Under the pieces are notes generated by a model that was not told the origin of the DNA, searched no databases, and saw only the letters and a program-made list of their open reading frames with translations. The translations under genes were made by a program, and so were the position numbers. Shown piece by piece: positions 42,796 to 51,654 of a DNA stretch of 64,000 nucleotides (positions are counted from its first letter, which is position 1; each line of letters begins with the position of its first letter). This stretch comes from Alphaproteobacteria bacterium. GTDB taxonomy: Bacteria; Pseudomonadota; Alphaproteobacteria; Acetobacterales; Acetobacteraceae. Where the stretch lies: NCBI GenBank assembly GCA_020850755.1, contig JADZEB010000013.1, positions 1-64,000 on the forward strand. Direction: 5' to 3'.

Positions 42796-43473
42796 ATGCA
42801 GATCAGCGTCGACGAGGCCATCGCAAGCCGCCACTCATGCAGAGCGTACAAGTCTGATCCAGTTTCGCGCGCCACGATCGAGCACATTCTCAGGGTTGCA
42901 AGCCGTGCACCGTCGGGAAGCAACATCCAGCCCTGGAAGGTCTACGTCCTGGGCGGTGACGTGCGGCAGCAGGTGTCAGCCGCAATCCAGGCCCACCGCG
43001 CTGCGCATCCGGAGGATTCCCGGGAGGAGTATCAATACTATCCGCGCGAGTGGCGTGAACCGTATCATTCGCGGCGACGCGCCTGCGGTTGGGGTCTCTA
43101 CAGGCTTGCGGGGATTGAGAAGGGCAACAGGGTCGCGTCGTTTGAGTTCGCCGGGCGCAACTTCGACTTCTGGGGCGCGCCTATCGGCATGATCTTCACA
43201 TTGGAACGCGACATGGAGCAGGGCGCGTGGATTGATCTGGGCTTGTTCATGCAGAACATCATGCTGGCGGCGAGAGGGCAGGGATTGCACACGATTCCGC
43301 AGGCAGCGTTCCGCGGCTGGCACCATGCTTTCCGCCAGCTGCTCGGAATTCCCGAGACGGAGTTGGTCGTGTGCGGGATGGCGCTTGGGTTTGCGAACGA
43401 ACATGATCCTCTCTGGAACTATGTGACTGATCGCGCGCCGCTTGATTCCTTCGTCCGAATGCAAGGCATCTAG
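42796..43473 (+). CDS. Nitroreductase family FMN protein
   Basis: This 225-aa protein has the nitroreductase FMN site SRHSCRAYKSDPVSRATIE and RAPSGSNIQPWKVYVL near the N terminus, and GMALGFANEHDPLWNYVTDR near the C terminus. It probably reduces nitro groups, quinones or an activated double bond with NAD(P)H. A GAGGG lies a short distance before the ATG at 42796. It is in a likely operon between the acyl-CoA synthetase and the CaiB gene, which hints at reduction of a CoA-linked or nitro-substituted compound. The substrate is unknown. Confidence 0.85.
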   Translation: MQISVDEAIASRHSCRAYKSDPVSRATIEHILRVASRAPSGSNIQPWKVYVLGGDVRQQVSAAIQAHRAAHPEDSREEYQYYPREWREPYHSRRRACGWGLYRLAGIEKGNRVASFEFAGRNFDFWGAPIGMIFTLERDMEQGAWIDLGLFMQNIMLAARGQGLHTIPQAAFRGWHHAFRQLLGIPETELVVCGMALGFANEHDPLWNYVTDRAPLDSFVRMQGI

Positions 43474-43537
43474 TTTCACAAGCAATCCATCGTGGCCCTG
43501 AACGCCCGCAGAGCCGCGACCATCGAGTGACACGCCC

Positions 43538-44758
43538 ATGAATCCGACACCGGCTACCAGCCAAAGGCATCTCAGCGAACCCGATCTTCCGCTGCGTGGA
43601 GTTCGAGTGCTCGAGTTCGTGCACACGGTGATGGGGCCCTCTTGCGGCCTCGTTCTCGCAGACCTCGGCGCGGACGTGATCAAGGTAGAAGCGGTAACAG
43701 GAGACGTTACGCGACGACTGACCGCGTCGGGTGCCGGCTACTGGAGCATGTTCAACCGGAACAAGGCGAGCATCGCCGTTGACCTGAAGTCCGAAGACGG
43801 GTTGGAGATTGCCCGAAGGTTGGTGGCGACCGCGGATGTGATGGTCGAGAATTTCGGTCCCGGAACGATCGACAGGTTGGGCCTTGGATGGAACAACGTG
43901 TCGCGCCGCAACCCGCGCCTCATCTTCTGTTCGCTTAAGGGATTCCTGGCAGGCCCTTACGAGAACAGGATGGCCCTCGACGAAGTCACACAGATGATGG
44001 GTGGGCTGGCATATATGACCGGTCTTCCGGGGCGGCCACTTCGGGCCGGAGCATCTGTTATCGATGTGTTGGGGGGGACCTTTGGTGCGATCGCGATTCT
44101 TGCTGCGTTGCACGCTCGGAACAGGGATGGCAAGGGACGCTTCGTGAAATCGGCTCTGTTTGAAAGCACTACCTATCTTGTCGGCCAACACATGGCTTAT
44201 CTCGCTGTAACCGGCAAGGCCATGCCACCAATGGCTGTGCGGCTATCGGCCTGGGCGGTCTACGATGTGTTTCAGACGCAGGATGGTGTGCAAGTATTCC
44301 TAGGCCTTGTCACCGACAATAATTGGATCCGTTTCTGCAATGAATTCGGGCTCGTGGAGTTCCTTGAGGACGCAACCCTGAAAACAAATATCCAGCGGGT
44401 GCATGCACGAGAACGCACCATGCCAGTCATCACTGCCATCTTCGCGAGCAGCAACGCCCATGAGATCATGGCAAGGCTCGAGAAGGCGCAGCTTCCGTTC
44501 GCGCCGATCAACCGGCCCGAAGATCTGATTGACGACCCGCATTTGGTGCGGAGTGGGCAGATGCACGAACTCGAAACTGCGGAAGGCAAGCCTGTGCGTG
44601 TTCCCGGCCTGCCGATCGAGTACTCGGGCCTCAAACTACCCAAGCGCCGTGGCCTTCCGAAGATAGGTCAGGACACGCATGCGATACTCTTGGCGCTCGG
44701 CTACGACGAGCCCGCGATCGCCAGGCTCCGGGCGGCTTCGGTCATCTCCGGACCTTGA
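43538..44758 (+). CDS. CaiB/BaiF family CoA transferase (second copy)
   Basis: This 406-aa class III CoA transferase shows LRGVRVLEFVHTVMGPSCGL, LADLGADVIKVEAV, RNKASIAVDLKSEDGLEIA and VMVENFGPGTIDRLGLG. It follows the nitroreductase by 64 nt on the same strand and ends one base before the convergent M20 stop. It is clearly divergent in sequence from the copy at 36097, so the two likely act on different acids. With the synthetase it offers two ways to load CoA onto substrates of this segment. Confidence 0.88.
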   Translation: MNPTPATSQRHLSEPDLPLRGVRVLEFVHTVMGPSCGLVLADLGADVIKVEAVTGDVTRRLTASGAGYWSMFNRNKASIAVDLKSEDGLEIARRLVATADVMVENFGPGTIDRLGLGWNNVSRRNPRLIFCSLKGFLAGPYENRMALDEVTQMMGGLAYMTGLPGRPLRAGASVIDVLGGTFGAIAILAALHARNRDGKGRFVKSALFESTTYLVGQHMAYLAVTGKAMPPMAVRLSAWAVYDVFQTQDGVQVFLGLVTDNNWIRFCNEFGLVEFLEDATLKTNIQRVHARERTMPVITAIFASSNAHEIMARLEKAQLPFAPINRPEDLIDDPHLVRSGQMHELETAEGKPVRVPGLPIEYSGLKLPKRRGLPKIGQDTHAILLALGYDEPAIARLRAASVISGP

Positions 44759-45937
44759 CTAGCTTTCGGTGTCCTTGCCGTTTCCGGTCGAGGTGGGGTC
44801 GGCATCGACGGCAACCGCCATTCTTGACGTCAGCGGAACAAGTGCGACGAGATCCTGCAGGCGTACCTGTTCCGTGGGCTTGTGGGCGAAGTCCGGGTCG
44901 CCCGGCCCAAGGATGAGCGTGGGTGCCATAGGCGCGAGAACCGAGGCATCCGTTCCGTAGGGCACTGTCTCCGCGCGCTTGCCAGTGATTGCCTCTGCGA
45001 TCTTGACCAATGGCGCATTGGGCGACGATTCAAACGGCACTCCATCGCGGTGGACATGAAGTTCGACGCCGCACTTCCGGGCGGCGGCCTCGAGCCTATC
45101 GATTACCGGTTCCGGATCCTGGCCGCGCGAGTAGCGATACTTCACTGTCACAGTTGCCTTGCCGACCGTGACGTTCCGCCCAGTGCCGTGGTTGTCGATC
45201 GTGATGTTGAAGTCAGAGAAGGCTGGGTCGTAGGCTCGGTCATGCGTTGTGGTATCGGTGCGCAGCCAATCGTGGATCGAGCGGAGTTCGCTCAGAAACG
45301 GGATCAAGGCAAGGTTGGCATTCCGGCCCTTCCCGGTGGAGGAGTGCGCCTGTTCACCGTGGGCGATCCCAGTGAAATTGATTGATGCCCGATGTCCCCG
45401 AACCGGTATCATTCGGGTCGGTTCGACGATCTGGATGGCCTTGGGTGGATGCTTCCTGAGAAGAGCGCTGCGCTCGAATATTGCGATGGCACCGAGCTTG
45501 TTGCCGCCATCCTCATCTGTTGTCAGCATCAGCGAGATCGGAATGCCTGCTGGGACGCTCTTGGCAGCGATCACGGCCGCAGCCACCGGACCCTTCATGT
45601 CCACACTGCCAAGACCATAAATAACGCCGTCGGAGAAACGGGCATCGTAGGGGTCTGTTGTCCAGCCAGTGGCCGGCACAGTGTCCATGTGTCCGCAAAG
45701 GGCTAGCCCCGCACTCATGGGGCGTCCGTTGGTGGGTCGAATTGCAACCAAGGCGCGTTTCGCGACGCCATTCTGGTCCCTGTAGTCGAGCCGCTCGATC
45801 TCCCAGCCCTGCAGCTCTTTCTCGATTCGCTCGGCTACGGGCAGGTTCGAGACGAAGTACCGGCTGTCCAAAGCAACGATGTCCTGGGCTAGGGCCAGAA
45901 CATTCTTTGCAACGGCATTGTCAGTGGCAAGAGACAT
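44759..45937 (-). CDS. M20 family deacylase/deacetylase (ArgE/DapE type)
   Basis: This 392-aa metallohydrolase has the first metal motif ALCGHMDTVPA and the acidic segment MLTTDEDGGNKLGA, where DE stands for the usual EE pair. A dimerisation domain follows (about 180-290, with HGEQAHSSTGKGRNAN), and a C-terminal GPGDPDFAHKPTEQV provides the last metal His. It probably removes an acyl group from an amino acid or opens an amide. The ATG at 45937 is preceded by GAGGTAACTCC; upstream in-frame starts exist. It forms a likely operon with the hotdog hydratase gene upstream. Confidence 0.87.
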   Translation of the reverse strand: MSLATDNAVAKNVLALAQDIVALDSRYFVSNLPVAERIEKELQGWEIERLDYRDQNGVAKRALVAIRPTNGRPMSAGLALCGHMDTVPATGWTTDPYDARFSDGVIYGLGSVDMKGPVAAAVIAAKSVPAGIPISLMLTTDEDGGNKLGAIAIFERSALLRKHPPKAIQIVEPTRMIPVRGHRASINFTGIAHGEQAHSSTGKGRNANLALIPFLSELRSIHDWLRTDTTTHDRAYDPAFSDFNITIDNHGTGRNVTVGKATVTVKYRYSRGQDPEPVIDRLEAAARKCGVELHVHRDGVPFESSPNAPLVKIAEAITGKRAETVPYGTDASVLAPMAPTLILGPGDPDFAHKPTEQVRLQDLVALVPLTSRMAVAVDADPTSTGNGKDTES

Positions 45938-46030
45938 GGAGTTACCTCGCATGAAGTCGGGGAGGGCAGGTCGCAGGGCGGACATCGCTTCTCGTCGGTA
46001 ATGCGCTCGGACTCTCAACCCCGACAGGGA

Positions 46031-47125
46031 TCATCGCGGCGGCAGAATCACGTCGGCTGAGCCAACTGTGGTCAGTTCGCCGGCTTGGTTGGTCCCGGTG
46101 ATGTCGAGCGACACGATGCCGCCGCGCGTCTTGCCCGAGACAATCGCACTGAAGGTCTGTGTGTCGTAATAGATCGCTGGTCGCTTCACCTGGACATAGA
46201 GACGCTTGAGATGCCCATGATTGCCACACCAGTTCGTGATCAAGGGAGCCACATAGGCAAATCGCATCACGCCATGATCAAATGGTCCCGGCATTCCGCG
46301 CAACGCTGAAAGGTTGCCGTCCTCGTGCTGCTGGGAGGACTTCACGCTCCAATTCGTCACGGGGTTTGTGACAAGCAGGTGTTGCGCCTCCTGGATCTGG
46401 ATCCAGCCGGATCGCCCGGCGCGATAAGACGGACCTATGGCGCTGTTCCACGCAACCAAGTCGCCCATCGTGAGGGGGCCGCGCACGATCGGCGGGATGG
46501 TTGTGCCAATAGCTACGTCGTCCCAATAGAGAGGCCGATCGCCGGTGTGCACCTCGCCACGCCAGGCCTCCTCGATGGCGGCAATTTCCGTTGCATTGTA
46601 GCGATGCACTGGACGGTCGAACTGCAATTGGGTCCCGAGCTGCTTGGCTTGGATGATGGTGCCCTTGGCGCGTCCGATCAGTTCGTCCTTATGGTCGACA
46701 TAGCGGACCTCGGAGATGATGAAGACCAGCCGACGGCCGCCCGATCCCCGCTTCTCGTAGCAGTTGGTCTGGACAGGAATGGGCCGGATCTGTGTGCCGG
46801 CCATGATCGGTCTCGTCCATTCGTACTCGACCCCACCCACTAGGGAGGAAAGCGGTGCTTTCATCGCAGCGCCGTGAAGCATCGGGTAGAGTACGGAAAC
46901 GAGAAAGCAGGGCGGCGCGACCAAACCCCCATGCCGCGTCCTGCGGGCATAGGCCTCATCCAGCCATAGGGGGTTGTCGTCATCCGTGCCGTAGGCAAAG
47001 TGGCGGATGGCGTCGGCGGAGGCGCTGTGGTTCCATACTTCCCGTTCCCAGATTTCGCGGCCATTCAGTTCCCGGGATCGCGCAATGAACATATCGATCT
47101 GGGCGTCGATTTCGGCGTCATCCAT
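46031..47125 (-). CDS. Double-hotdog dehydratase (FAS1-like/MaoC) protein
   Basis: This 364-aa protein has two hotdog folds: an N-terminal FAS1-like dehydratase half with HFAYGTDDDNPLWLDEAYA and HGGLVAPPCFL, and a C-terminal MaoC-like half with GPLTMGDLVAWNSAIGPS. Such proteins act as (R)-specific enoyl-CoA hydratases. It lies 93 nt before the M20 gene on the same strand and starts with an AAGGA-supported ATG. Together with the nearby CoA transferases it suggests breakdown of an acyl-CoA. Its C-terminal half lacks a clearly recognisable catalytic His in the usual place, so activity may reside in the first half. Confidence 0.8.
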   Translation of the reverse strand: MDDAEIDAQIDMFIARSRELNGREIWEREVWNHSASADAIRHFAYGTDDDNPLWLDEAYARRTRHGGLVAPPCFLVSVLYPMLHGAAMKAPLSSLVGGVEYEWTRPIMAGTQIRPIPVQTNCYEKRGSGGRRLVFIISEVRYVDHKDELIGRAKGTIIQAKQLGTQLQFDRPVHRYNATEIAAIEEAWRGEVHTGDRPLYWDDVAIGTTIPPIVRGPLTMGDLVAWNSAIGPSYRAGRSGWIQIQEAQHLLVTNPVTNWSVKSSQQHEDGNLSALRGMPGPFDHGVMRFAYVAPLITNWCGNHGHLKRLYVQVKRPAIYYDTQTFSAIVSGKTRGGIVSLDITGTNQAGELTTVGSADVILPPR

Positions 47126-47245
47126 GTCGGCTATCCTTGAACGAACGGACTGACGTTACTTGCCGCAAATGCATGGGGCAAGCGACCTTGGCCAGTCGGC
47201 CGGACTGGGCATACTTGTGCTCAGTCGGCGGAAGAAGGAGCGTGT

Positions 47246-48025
47246 GTGGTGCAGGAAGCAACTGAAGAGGCTGTGATGGGCAGTTTCCGCCTTGATGGCA
47301 AAAGGGCGCTTGTCACGGGGGCGAGCAGAGGCATCGGACGTGCCTGCGCGATCGCGATGGCAGCAGCTGGAGCGGATGTAACGCTTGTCGCACGCTCGCA
47401 GCCAGACCTCGATGCACTGGTTTCAAGCATACGCCACCAAGGTTTCGCGGCGCGCGCATTGGCGCTCGATGTGACGGACAGTGCCGCAGTGAAGCGCGAA
47501 CTTGCTGCAGCCGGCCCGTTCGACCTCCTGTTCAACAATGCCGGCGTCAATCGGCCCAAGCCGTTTCTGGAGATGGACGAGGAAACGCTGGACTGGCTGC
47601 TGGATGTCAACGTTCGTTCCGCCTATATCGTTGCCCAGGCAGTCGCAAAGGGAATGGTTGCGCAGGGAACAGGCGGGGCGATCGTCAACATGTCGTCGCA
47701 GATGGGGGTTGTGGGTGGCGTAGGCCGCAGCGTCTATTGTGCGACCAAGCATGCAATCGAGGGCATGACCAAGGCGATGGCACTCGAACTGGCCGAATAT
47801 GAGATTCGTGTCAATTCAGTCGGCCCCACTTTCATCGAGACGCCAATGACAGCGGCCGCATTCGGAGATCCGAGGCGGCGTGCCGACATCCTGGCACGTA
47901 TTCCGCTTGGCAGGCCTGGCCGTGTTTCGGACGTGTGCGGCGCCGTGATCTTCCTGAGTTCCCCTGCTGCATCCTTGATCACGGGCACTTTGTTGCTTGT
48001 GGACGGCGGGTGGACGGCGCAGTAG
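47246..48025 (+). CDS. Short-chain dehydrogenase/reductase (complete catalytic site)
   Basis: This 259-aa SDR has ALVTGASRGIGRACAI, LLFNNAGVNRP, the Ser in NMSSQMG, an intact YxxxK (YCATK) and the C-terminal GTLLLVDGGWTAQ. It oxidises or reduces an alcohol/ketone with NAD(P). A strong AAGAAGGAG lies 6 nt before the GTG at 47246, which is preferred; an ATG at 47276 with homologous sequence is the alternative. It is divergent from the double-hotdog gene and followed by the gamma-glutamyltransferase on the same strand. Confidence 0.88.
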   Translation: MVQEATEEAVMGSFRLDGKRALVTGASRGIGRACAIAMAAAGADVTLVARSQPDLDALVSSIRHQGFAARALALDVTDSAAVKRELAAAGPFDLLFNNAGVNRPKPFLEMDEETLDWLLDVNVRSAYIVAQAVAKGMVAQGTGGAIVNMSSQMGVVGGVGRSVYCATKHAIEGMTKAMALELAEYEIRVNSVGPTFIETPMTAAAFGDPRRRADILARIPLGRPGRVSDVCGAVIFLSSPAASLITGTLLLVDGGWTAQ

Positions 48026-48055
48026 CTGAACCATCCTCCCCTTCTGGACAATCCT

Positions 48056-49681
48056 ATGGAGCAAATGCGCATGCGTGATTTCCATCGCCCCGGCCGCTCG
48101 CCTGTGTGGGGCATGCGCGGCATGGCTGCAACCTCGATGCCGGTTGCCACGCTTACGGCTCTTGATGTTCTGCGTGACGGCGGAAACGCTTTGGATGCGG
48201 CAGTGGCGGCGACTGCGGTCCTCGCGGTGGTGGAGCCGCAATCCACTGGCATTGGGGGCGATTGCTTTTGCCTCTATGCGCCCGCGGGGAGCGGCCGTGT
48301 CATTGCGCTTAACGGATCAGGGCGGGCTGGGGCCGGGTACACGATCGACTGGTTCGAGAACCAGGGAATCAAGGAGCTCGATCCGAACGGCCCGCATGTC
48401 GTGACGGTCCCTGGGGCGATCCGAGCCTGGGAAGCATTGGTCAATGGGCACGGGCGAAAGGAGCTGGGCTATCTGCTGCAGCCCGCTATCCGTTTGGCGG
48501 AGGACGGTCATCCGGTCCACCAGCGGACCGCTGATGACTGGAGGAATTCGGTCGGCAAACTCGCCAAGCACGAAACCACCAAGGCGCGATTCCTGCCAGG
48601 AGGAGCCGCCCCGCAGGAAGGGCAGGTATTCCGGCAGCCTGAGTTGGCGGCCACCTTGCGTGGGATCGCCAGGGACGGGTCGAAGGCTTTCTACGAAGGA
48701 CCCGTTGCGCGCGACGTTGTGTCGATCCTCCACGAGAAGGGTGGTCTTCTGACGGAGGAGGATCTTGCAGCGCACACCGTCGAGTTCGTCGAGCCGATCC
48801 AGCGGGATTTCCGGGGGCATAGGGTCTTCCAGTGCCCCCCGAACGGCTCCGGCATCGTGGCCCTGATGATTGCCGGTATTCTCGATCAGTTCCCGGAGCC
48901 AGCGGGCGGAGGCGCGCTGTCGGTCGGGCGCATGCACCGCCATGTCGAGGCAGCGCGCCTCGCCTTCCGTGATCGGAATGCCTTCGTCGCGGACCCAGCC
49001 AAGTTCGAGGTGCCCGTGGAGCGGCTCTTGTCCGAGAGCTACCTTCGACAACTCGCCGGTCTGATCGATCCAGAGCGGGCCATCCGCCAGTTGCCCCCGG
49101 CGGGTCTGGCCGAGGCACTCCCTCGGCACGCTGATACGGTGTATCTCTGCGTTGTCGACGGCGAGGGCAATGCGTGCTCGTTCATCAACTCGCTTTTCGA
49201 GAGCTTCGGTTCCGGCATCCTGGCGCCGAAATCCGGCGTGATGCTGCAGAATCGCGGCTTCGGCTTCCGCCTGCAACGCGGCCATCCGAACTGCATCGCG
49301 CCCGGCAAGCGGCCGATGCATACGATCATCCCGGGCCAGCTTTGGAAGGATGGGCGCTGCGTCATGCCCTATGGCGTGATGGGCGGGCACTTCCAGCCGA
49401 TGGGCCACACCCTGTTCCTGTCGAACCTGCTCGACTACGGCATGGACGTGCAGGCCGCGCTCGATGCCCCGCGTGTCTTTCCGTCCAAGGGCGTCGGGCC
49501 GGTTGAGATCGAGACCAGCCTGCCGCAGGCTACTGCCGACGGGCTGTCGCGGCTCGGGCACACCGTGCGCACCGTGTCCAAGCCTCATGGCGGCGGGCAG
49601 GCGATCCTGATCGACTGGGAGCGGGGCGTACTGGTGGGCGGCTCCGATCCGCGCAAGGATGGCTGCGCCCTCGGTTTCTGA
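48056..49681 (+). CDS. Gamma-glutamyltransferase family protein
   Basis: This 541-aa Ntn-hydrolase precursor would self-cleave at Thr361 (in HADTVYLCVVD), the equivalent of the catalytic Thr of GGT. The oxyanion and substrate motifs GNACSFINSLFESFGSG, PKSGVMLQNRG and YGVMGGHFQPMGHTLFLSN are present. No N-terminal signal peptide is visible, so it may be cytoplasmic, unlike classical periplasmic GGT; related cytoplasmic members hydrolyse other N-acyl or gamma-glutamyl compounds. The gene lies 30 nt after the SDR. The start at 48056 is tentative; the in-frame Met codons at 48065 and 48071 are also possible. Confidence 0.88.
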   Translation: MEQMRMRDFHRPGRSPVWGMRGMAATSMPVATLTALDVLRDGGNALDAAVAATAVLAVVEPQSTGIGGDCFCLYAPAGSGRVIALNGSGRAGAGYTIDWFENQGIKELDPNGPHVVTVPGAIRAWEALVNGHGRKELGYLLQPAIRLAEDGHPVHQRTADDWRNSVGKLAKHETTKARFLPGGAAPQEGQVFRQPELAATLRGIARDGSKAFYEGPVARDVVSILHEKGGLLTEEDLAAHTVEFVEPIQRDFRGHRVFQCPPNGSGIVALMIAGILDQFPEPAGGGALSVGRMHRHVEAARLAFRDRNAFVADPAKFEVPVERLLSESYLRQLAGLIDPERAIRQLPPAGLAEALPRHADTVYLCVVDGEGNACSFINSLFESFGSGILAPKSGVMLQNRGFGFRLQRGHPNCIAPGKRPMHTIIPGQLWKDGRCVMPYGVMGGHFQPMGHTLFLSNLLDYGMDVQAALDAPRVFPSKGVGPVEIETSLPQATADGLSRLGHTVRTVSKPHGGGQAILIDWERGVLVGGSDPRKDGCALGF

Positions 49682-49735
49682 CGCGAGCGCCATCGCGGTG
49701 CGGCGACCAGGAGCCCAGAATGGAGGGGCCGGGCC

Positions 49736-50233
49736 ATGCCCATGCAGGCGATCGAAGCCGACATCAGTACGCTCGACGTTGATGCCCTCGTCAACGCCGC
49801 CAACAGCGAGTTGGCGCCGGGTGGGGGCGTGTGCGGCGCCATCCACCGTGCCGCCGGGCCAGAGCTGTGGGCGGCCTGTGAACCTCTGGCGCCGTGCCCT
49901 ACCGGGCAGGCGGTGATCACTCCCGGCTTCCGGCTCAAGGCGCGCCATGTCATCCACGCGGTCGGGCCGGTCTGGCGCGGCGGCGGGCAGGGCGAGGCGG
50001 CGCTGCTGGCCTCCTGCTATCGCGCCTGCATGAAGATCGTTGCGCAACAGCGGCTTGCGAGCATTGCCTTCCCGGCGATTTCGACCGGGATCTACGGCTA
50101 CCCGCTGGCTGAGGCAACCCGGATCGCAGTTAGGGCAGTCTCTGAGGAATTATCTACAATACCTTATTGTTCCGTGATGTTTGCATGCTTCAGCGCCGCC
50201 ACGCTGCGGGCCTACCAGGCCGCACTTGGCTAG
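49736..50233 (+). CDS. Macrodomain protein (ADP-ribose/O-acetyl-ADP-ribose binding)
   Basis: This 165-aa protein is a single YmdB/MacroD-type macrodomain: VNAANSELAPGGGVCGAIHRAAG near 19-41, the HVIHAVGPVWRGG strand and SIAFPAISTGIYGYPLAEA diphosphate loop. In MacroD and YmdB the loop reads GGGVDGAIH and the Asp is catalytic; here it is Cys. It should still bind ADP-ribose but hydrolysis may be altered. A GGAGG ribosome-binding site precedes the ATG at 49736. It is 54 nt downstream of the GGT gene. The 3' part is notably more AT-rich than the 5' part. Confidence 0.88.
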   Translation: MPMQAIEADISTLDVDALVNAANSELAPGGGVCGAIHRAAGPELWAACEPLAPCPTGQAVITPGFRLKARHVIHAVGPVWRGGGQGEAALLASCYRACMKIVAQQRLASIAFPAISTGIYGYPLAEATRIAVRAVSEELSTIPYCSVMFACFSAATLRAYQAALG

Positions 50234-50238
50234 CGGTC

Positions 50239-51654
50239 TCAGGTCACGCCACGGGGCTTGGGCGTGCCGCCCTCGGCGAGGTCCCAATAGACCCCGGCCA
50301 TGTACCCGAGTCCCTCCCAGAAGAGGGTGCGCAGCCCATGCTCGTTCGGGCCGTGCTGGCTGCACCCTGCATAGGACTGCCCGGCCCACATCACCGGCAA
50401 ATCGAGATGTGCCCGGAACATCTCCGACGGGTTCGAGCCCGAGGAGTTGGGCGAGATGTTGGTTGGCGCTTCCATGGTGCGCGACATGGATTGCGCCACC
50501 CACCGCACCCAGGGATGGTCCGGATCGGTGCGCGAGGGGGTGAACTGGTCGCGCCCGACCCTGGTGCCGATGGCGATGTCCTGGAAGCCGTGCTTATCCA
50601 GGAACCGCCTTATCGCCGGCAGGAACTCGTCGCGGCTGGTATCGACAGTATGGCGGATCTGGCAGCGCGCCTTGGCATAGCCGGGCACTGCGTTCACGGG
50701 ATTGTCCGGATTGCCGCAGGAATAGGCGAGCACGATGAACGAGGTCCAGGCCAGCACCTTCTCGGGCTTGGAGAGGCCGGGCTCGCCCCAATCCTTGTCC
50801 GGCTCCGGCATGCCGGGCACCGGGTCGATCAGCAGCTCGCGCGCGGCGCGGAGCACGCTCTCCGGCACCGCCTTGGGCAGCAGTTCGGGGACCTGGATGC
50901 GCCCATCCTCGGTGACGATGCGCGCGAGCGCCTGCGCCAGCCGGAGCCCGGCATCCTTCATCACCCCGCCCCAGTGGCCGGAGTGGAGCGCGATCTTGCG
51001 CAGGTCGCAGATTAGGTCGAACATCACCCCGCCGCGGCAGCCGAGATTGAGCTCCGGCCGCGAGAAGCTCTGCCGCGGCCCGTCAAGCCCGAGGAAGAAG
51101 TCGGCCGCCAGCAACTCCTTGTGCGTGGTGATGAAGGCCTCGAGGCCAGGCGAGCCCTGCTCCTCGCCAGTCTCGACGATGAACTTGGCGTTGAAGCCAA
51201 GCCGCCCGCCGCGCTCCGCGGCCACCGCATCGAGGGCGTGCATAGCCAGCGTGTGCTGGCCCTTGTTGTCGACCACGCCACGGCCATAGATCTTCTCGCC
51301 TTCGATCTTCATCTCCCAGGGGTCGAGGCCCTCGCGCCACTCGCTCTTGATCGCGCGCACGACATCGCCATGGCCGTAGCCGAGCATGGTGGGCAGGCCC
51401 TTGCCCTCGATCCGTGCCGCGACCAGGAACGGGCCGCGCTCCTTCACCGGATTGTCGAAGATCTGCACCTGCCAGCCCATTCTTTTGAAGGAGGGGCCGA
51501 TCTCCTCGGTGCAGTAGCGGTAGAGGTCGGGCTGGCGGCCCTCCACTTGGCTTTCGGTCGGGATCGCCACGCGTCGGCGCAGATCCTCGAGAAAGGAGCC
51601 GTCATCCATGCGGGAGCGGGCACGCGCGATCGCGCCATTACGGGTTCCTGACAT
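50239..51654 (-). CDS. M20 family metallopeptidase
   Basis: This 471-aa protein has the co-catalytic metal motifs LGYGHGDVV, YGRGVVDNKGQHTLA and the Glu pair in ETGEEQGSPGL, with the C-terminal GCSQHGPNEHG His ligand. It resembles the M20 dipeptidase-like group using metal ions to split amide bonds. The ATG at 51654 (SGTRNGAIARARSR) is preferred; the frame continues to 51699. Its codon use looks noticeably more GC-rich at third positions than most neighbours, a possible sign of a different origin. It converges with the macrodomain gene. Confidence 0.87.
   Translation of the reverse strand: MSGTRNGAIARARSRMDDGSFLEDLRRRVAIPTESQVEGRQPDLYRYCTEEIGPSFKRMGWQVQIFDNPVKERGPFLVAARIEGKGLPTMLGYGHGDVVRAIKSEWREGLDPWEMKIEGEKIYGRGVVDNKGQHTLAMHALDAVAAERGGRLGFNAKFIVETGEEQGSPGLEAFITTHKELLAADFFLGLDGPRQSFSRPELNLGCRGGVMFDLICDLRKIALHSGHWGGVMKDAGLRLAQALARIVTEDGRIQVPELLPKAVPESVLRAARELLIDPVPGMPEPDKDWGEPGLSKPEKVLAWTSFIVLAYSCGNPDNPVNAVPGYAKARCQIRHTVDTSRDEFLPAIRRFLDKHGFQDIAIGTRVGRDQFTPSRTDPDHPWVRWVAQSMSRTMEAPTNISPNSSGSNPSEMFRAHLDLPVMWAGQSYAGCSQHGPNEHGLRTLFWEGLGYMAGVYWDLAEGGTPKPRGVT

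Noticed and set aside
48317-50047. 576-codon minus-strand frame
   Set aside because: Covers GGT and macrodomain genes on the opposite strand; no domain or ribosome-binding site.
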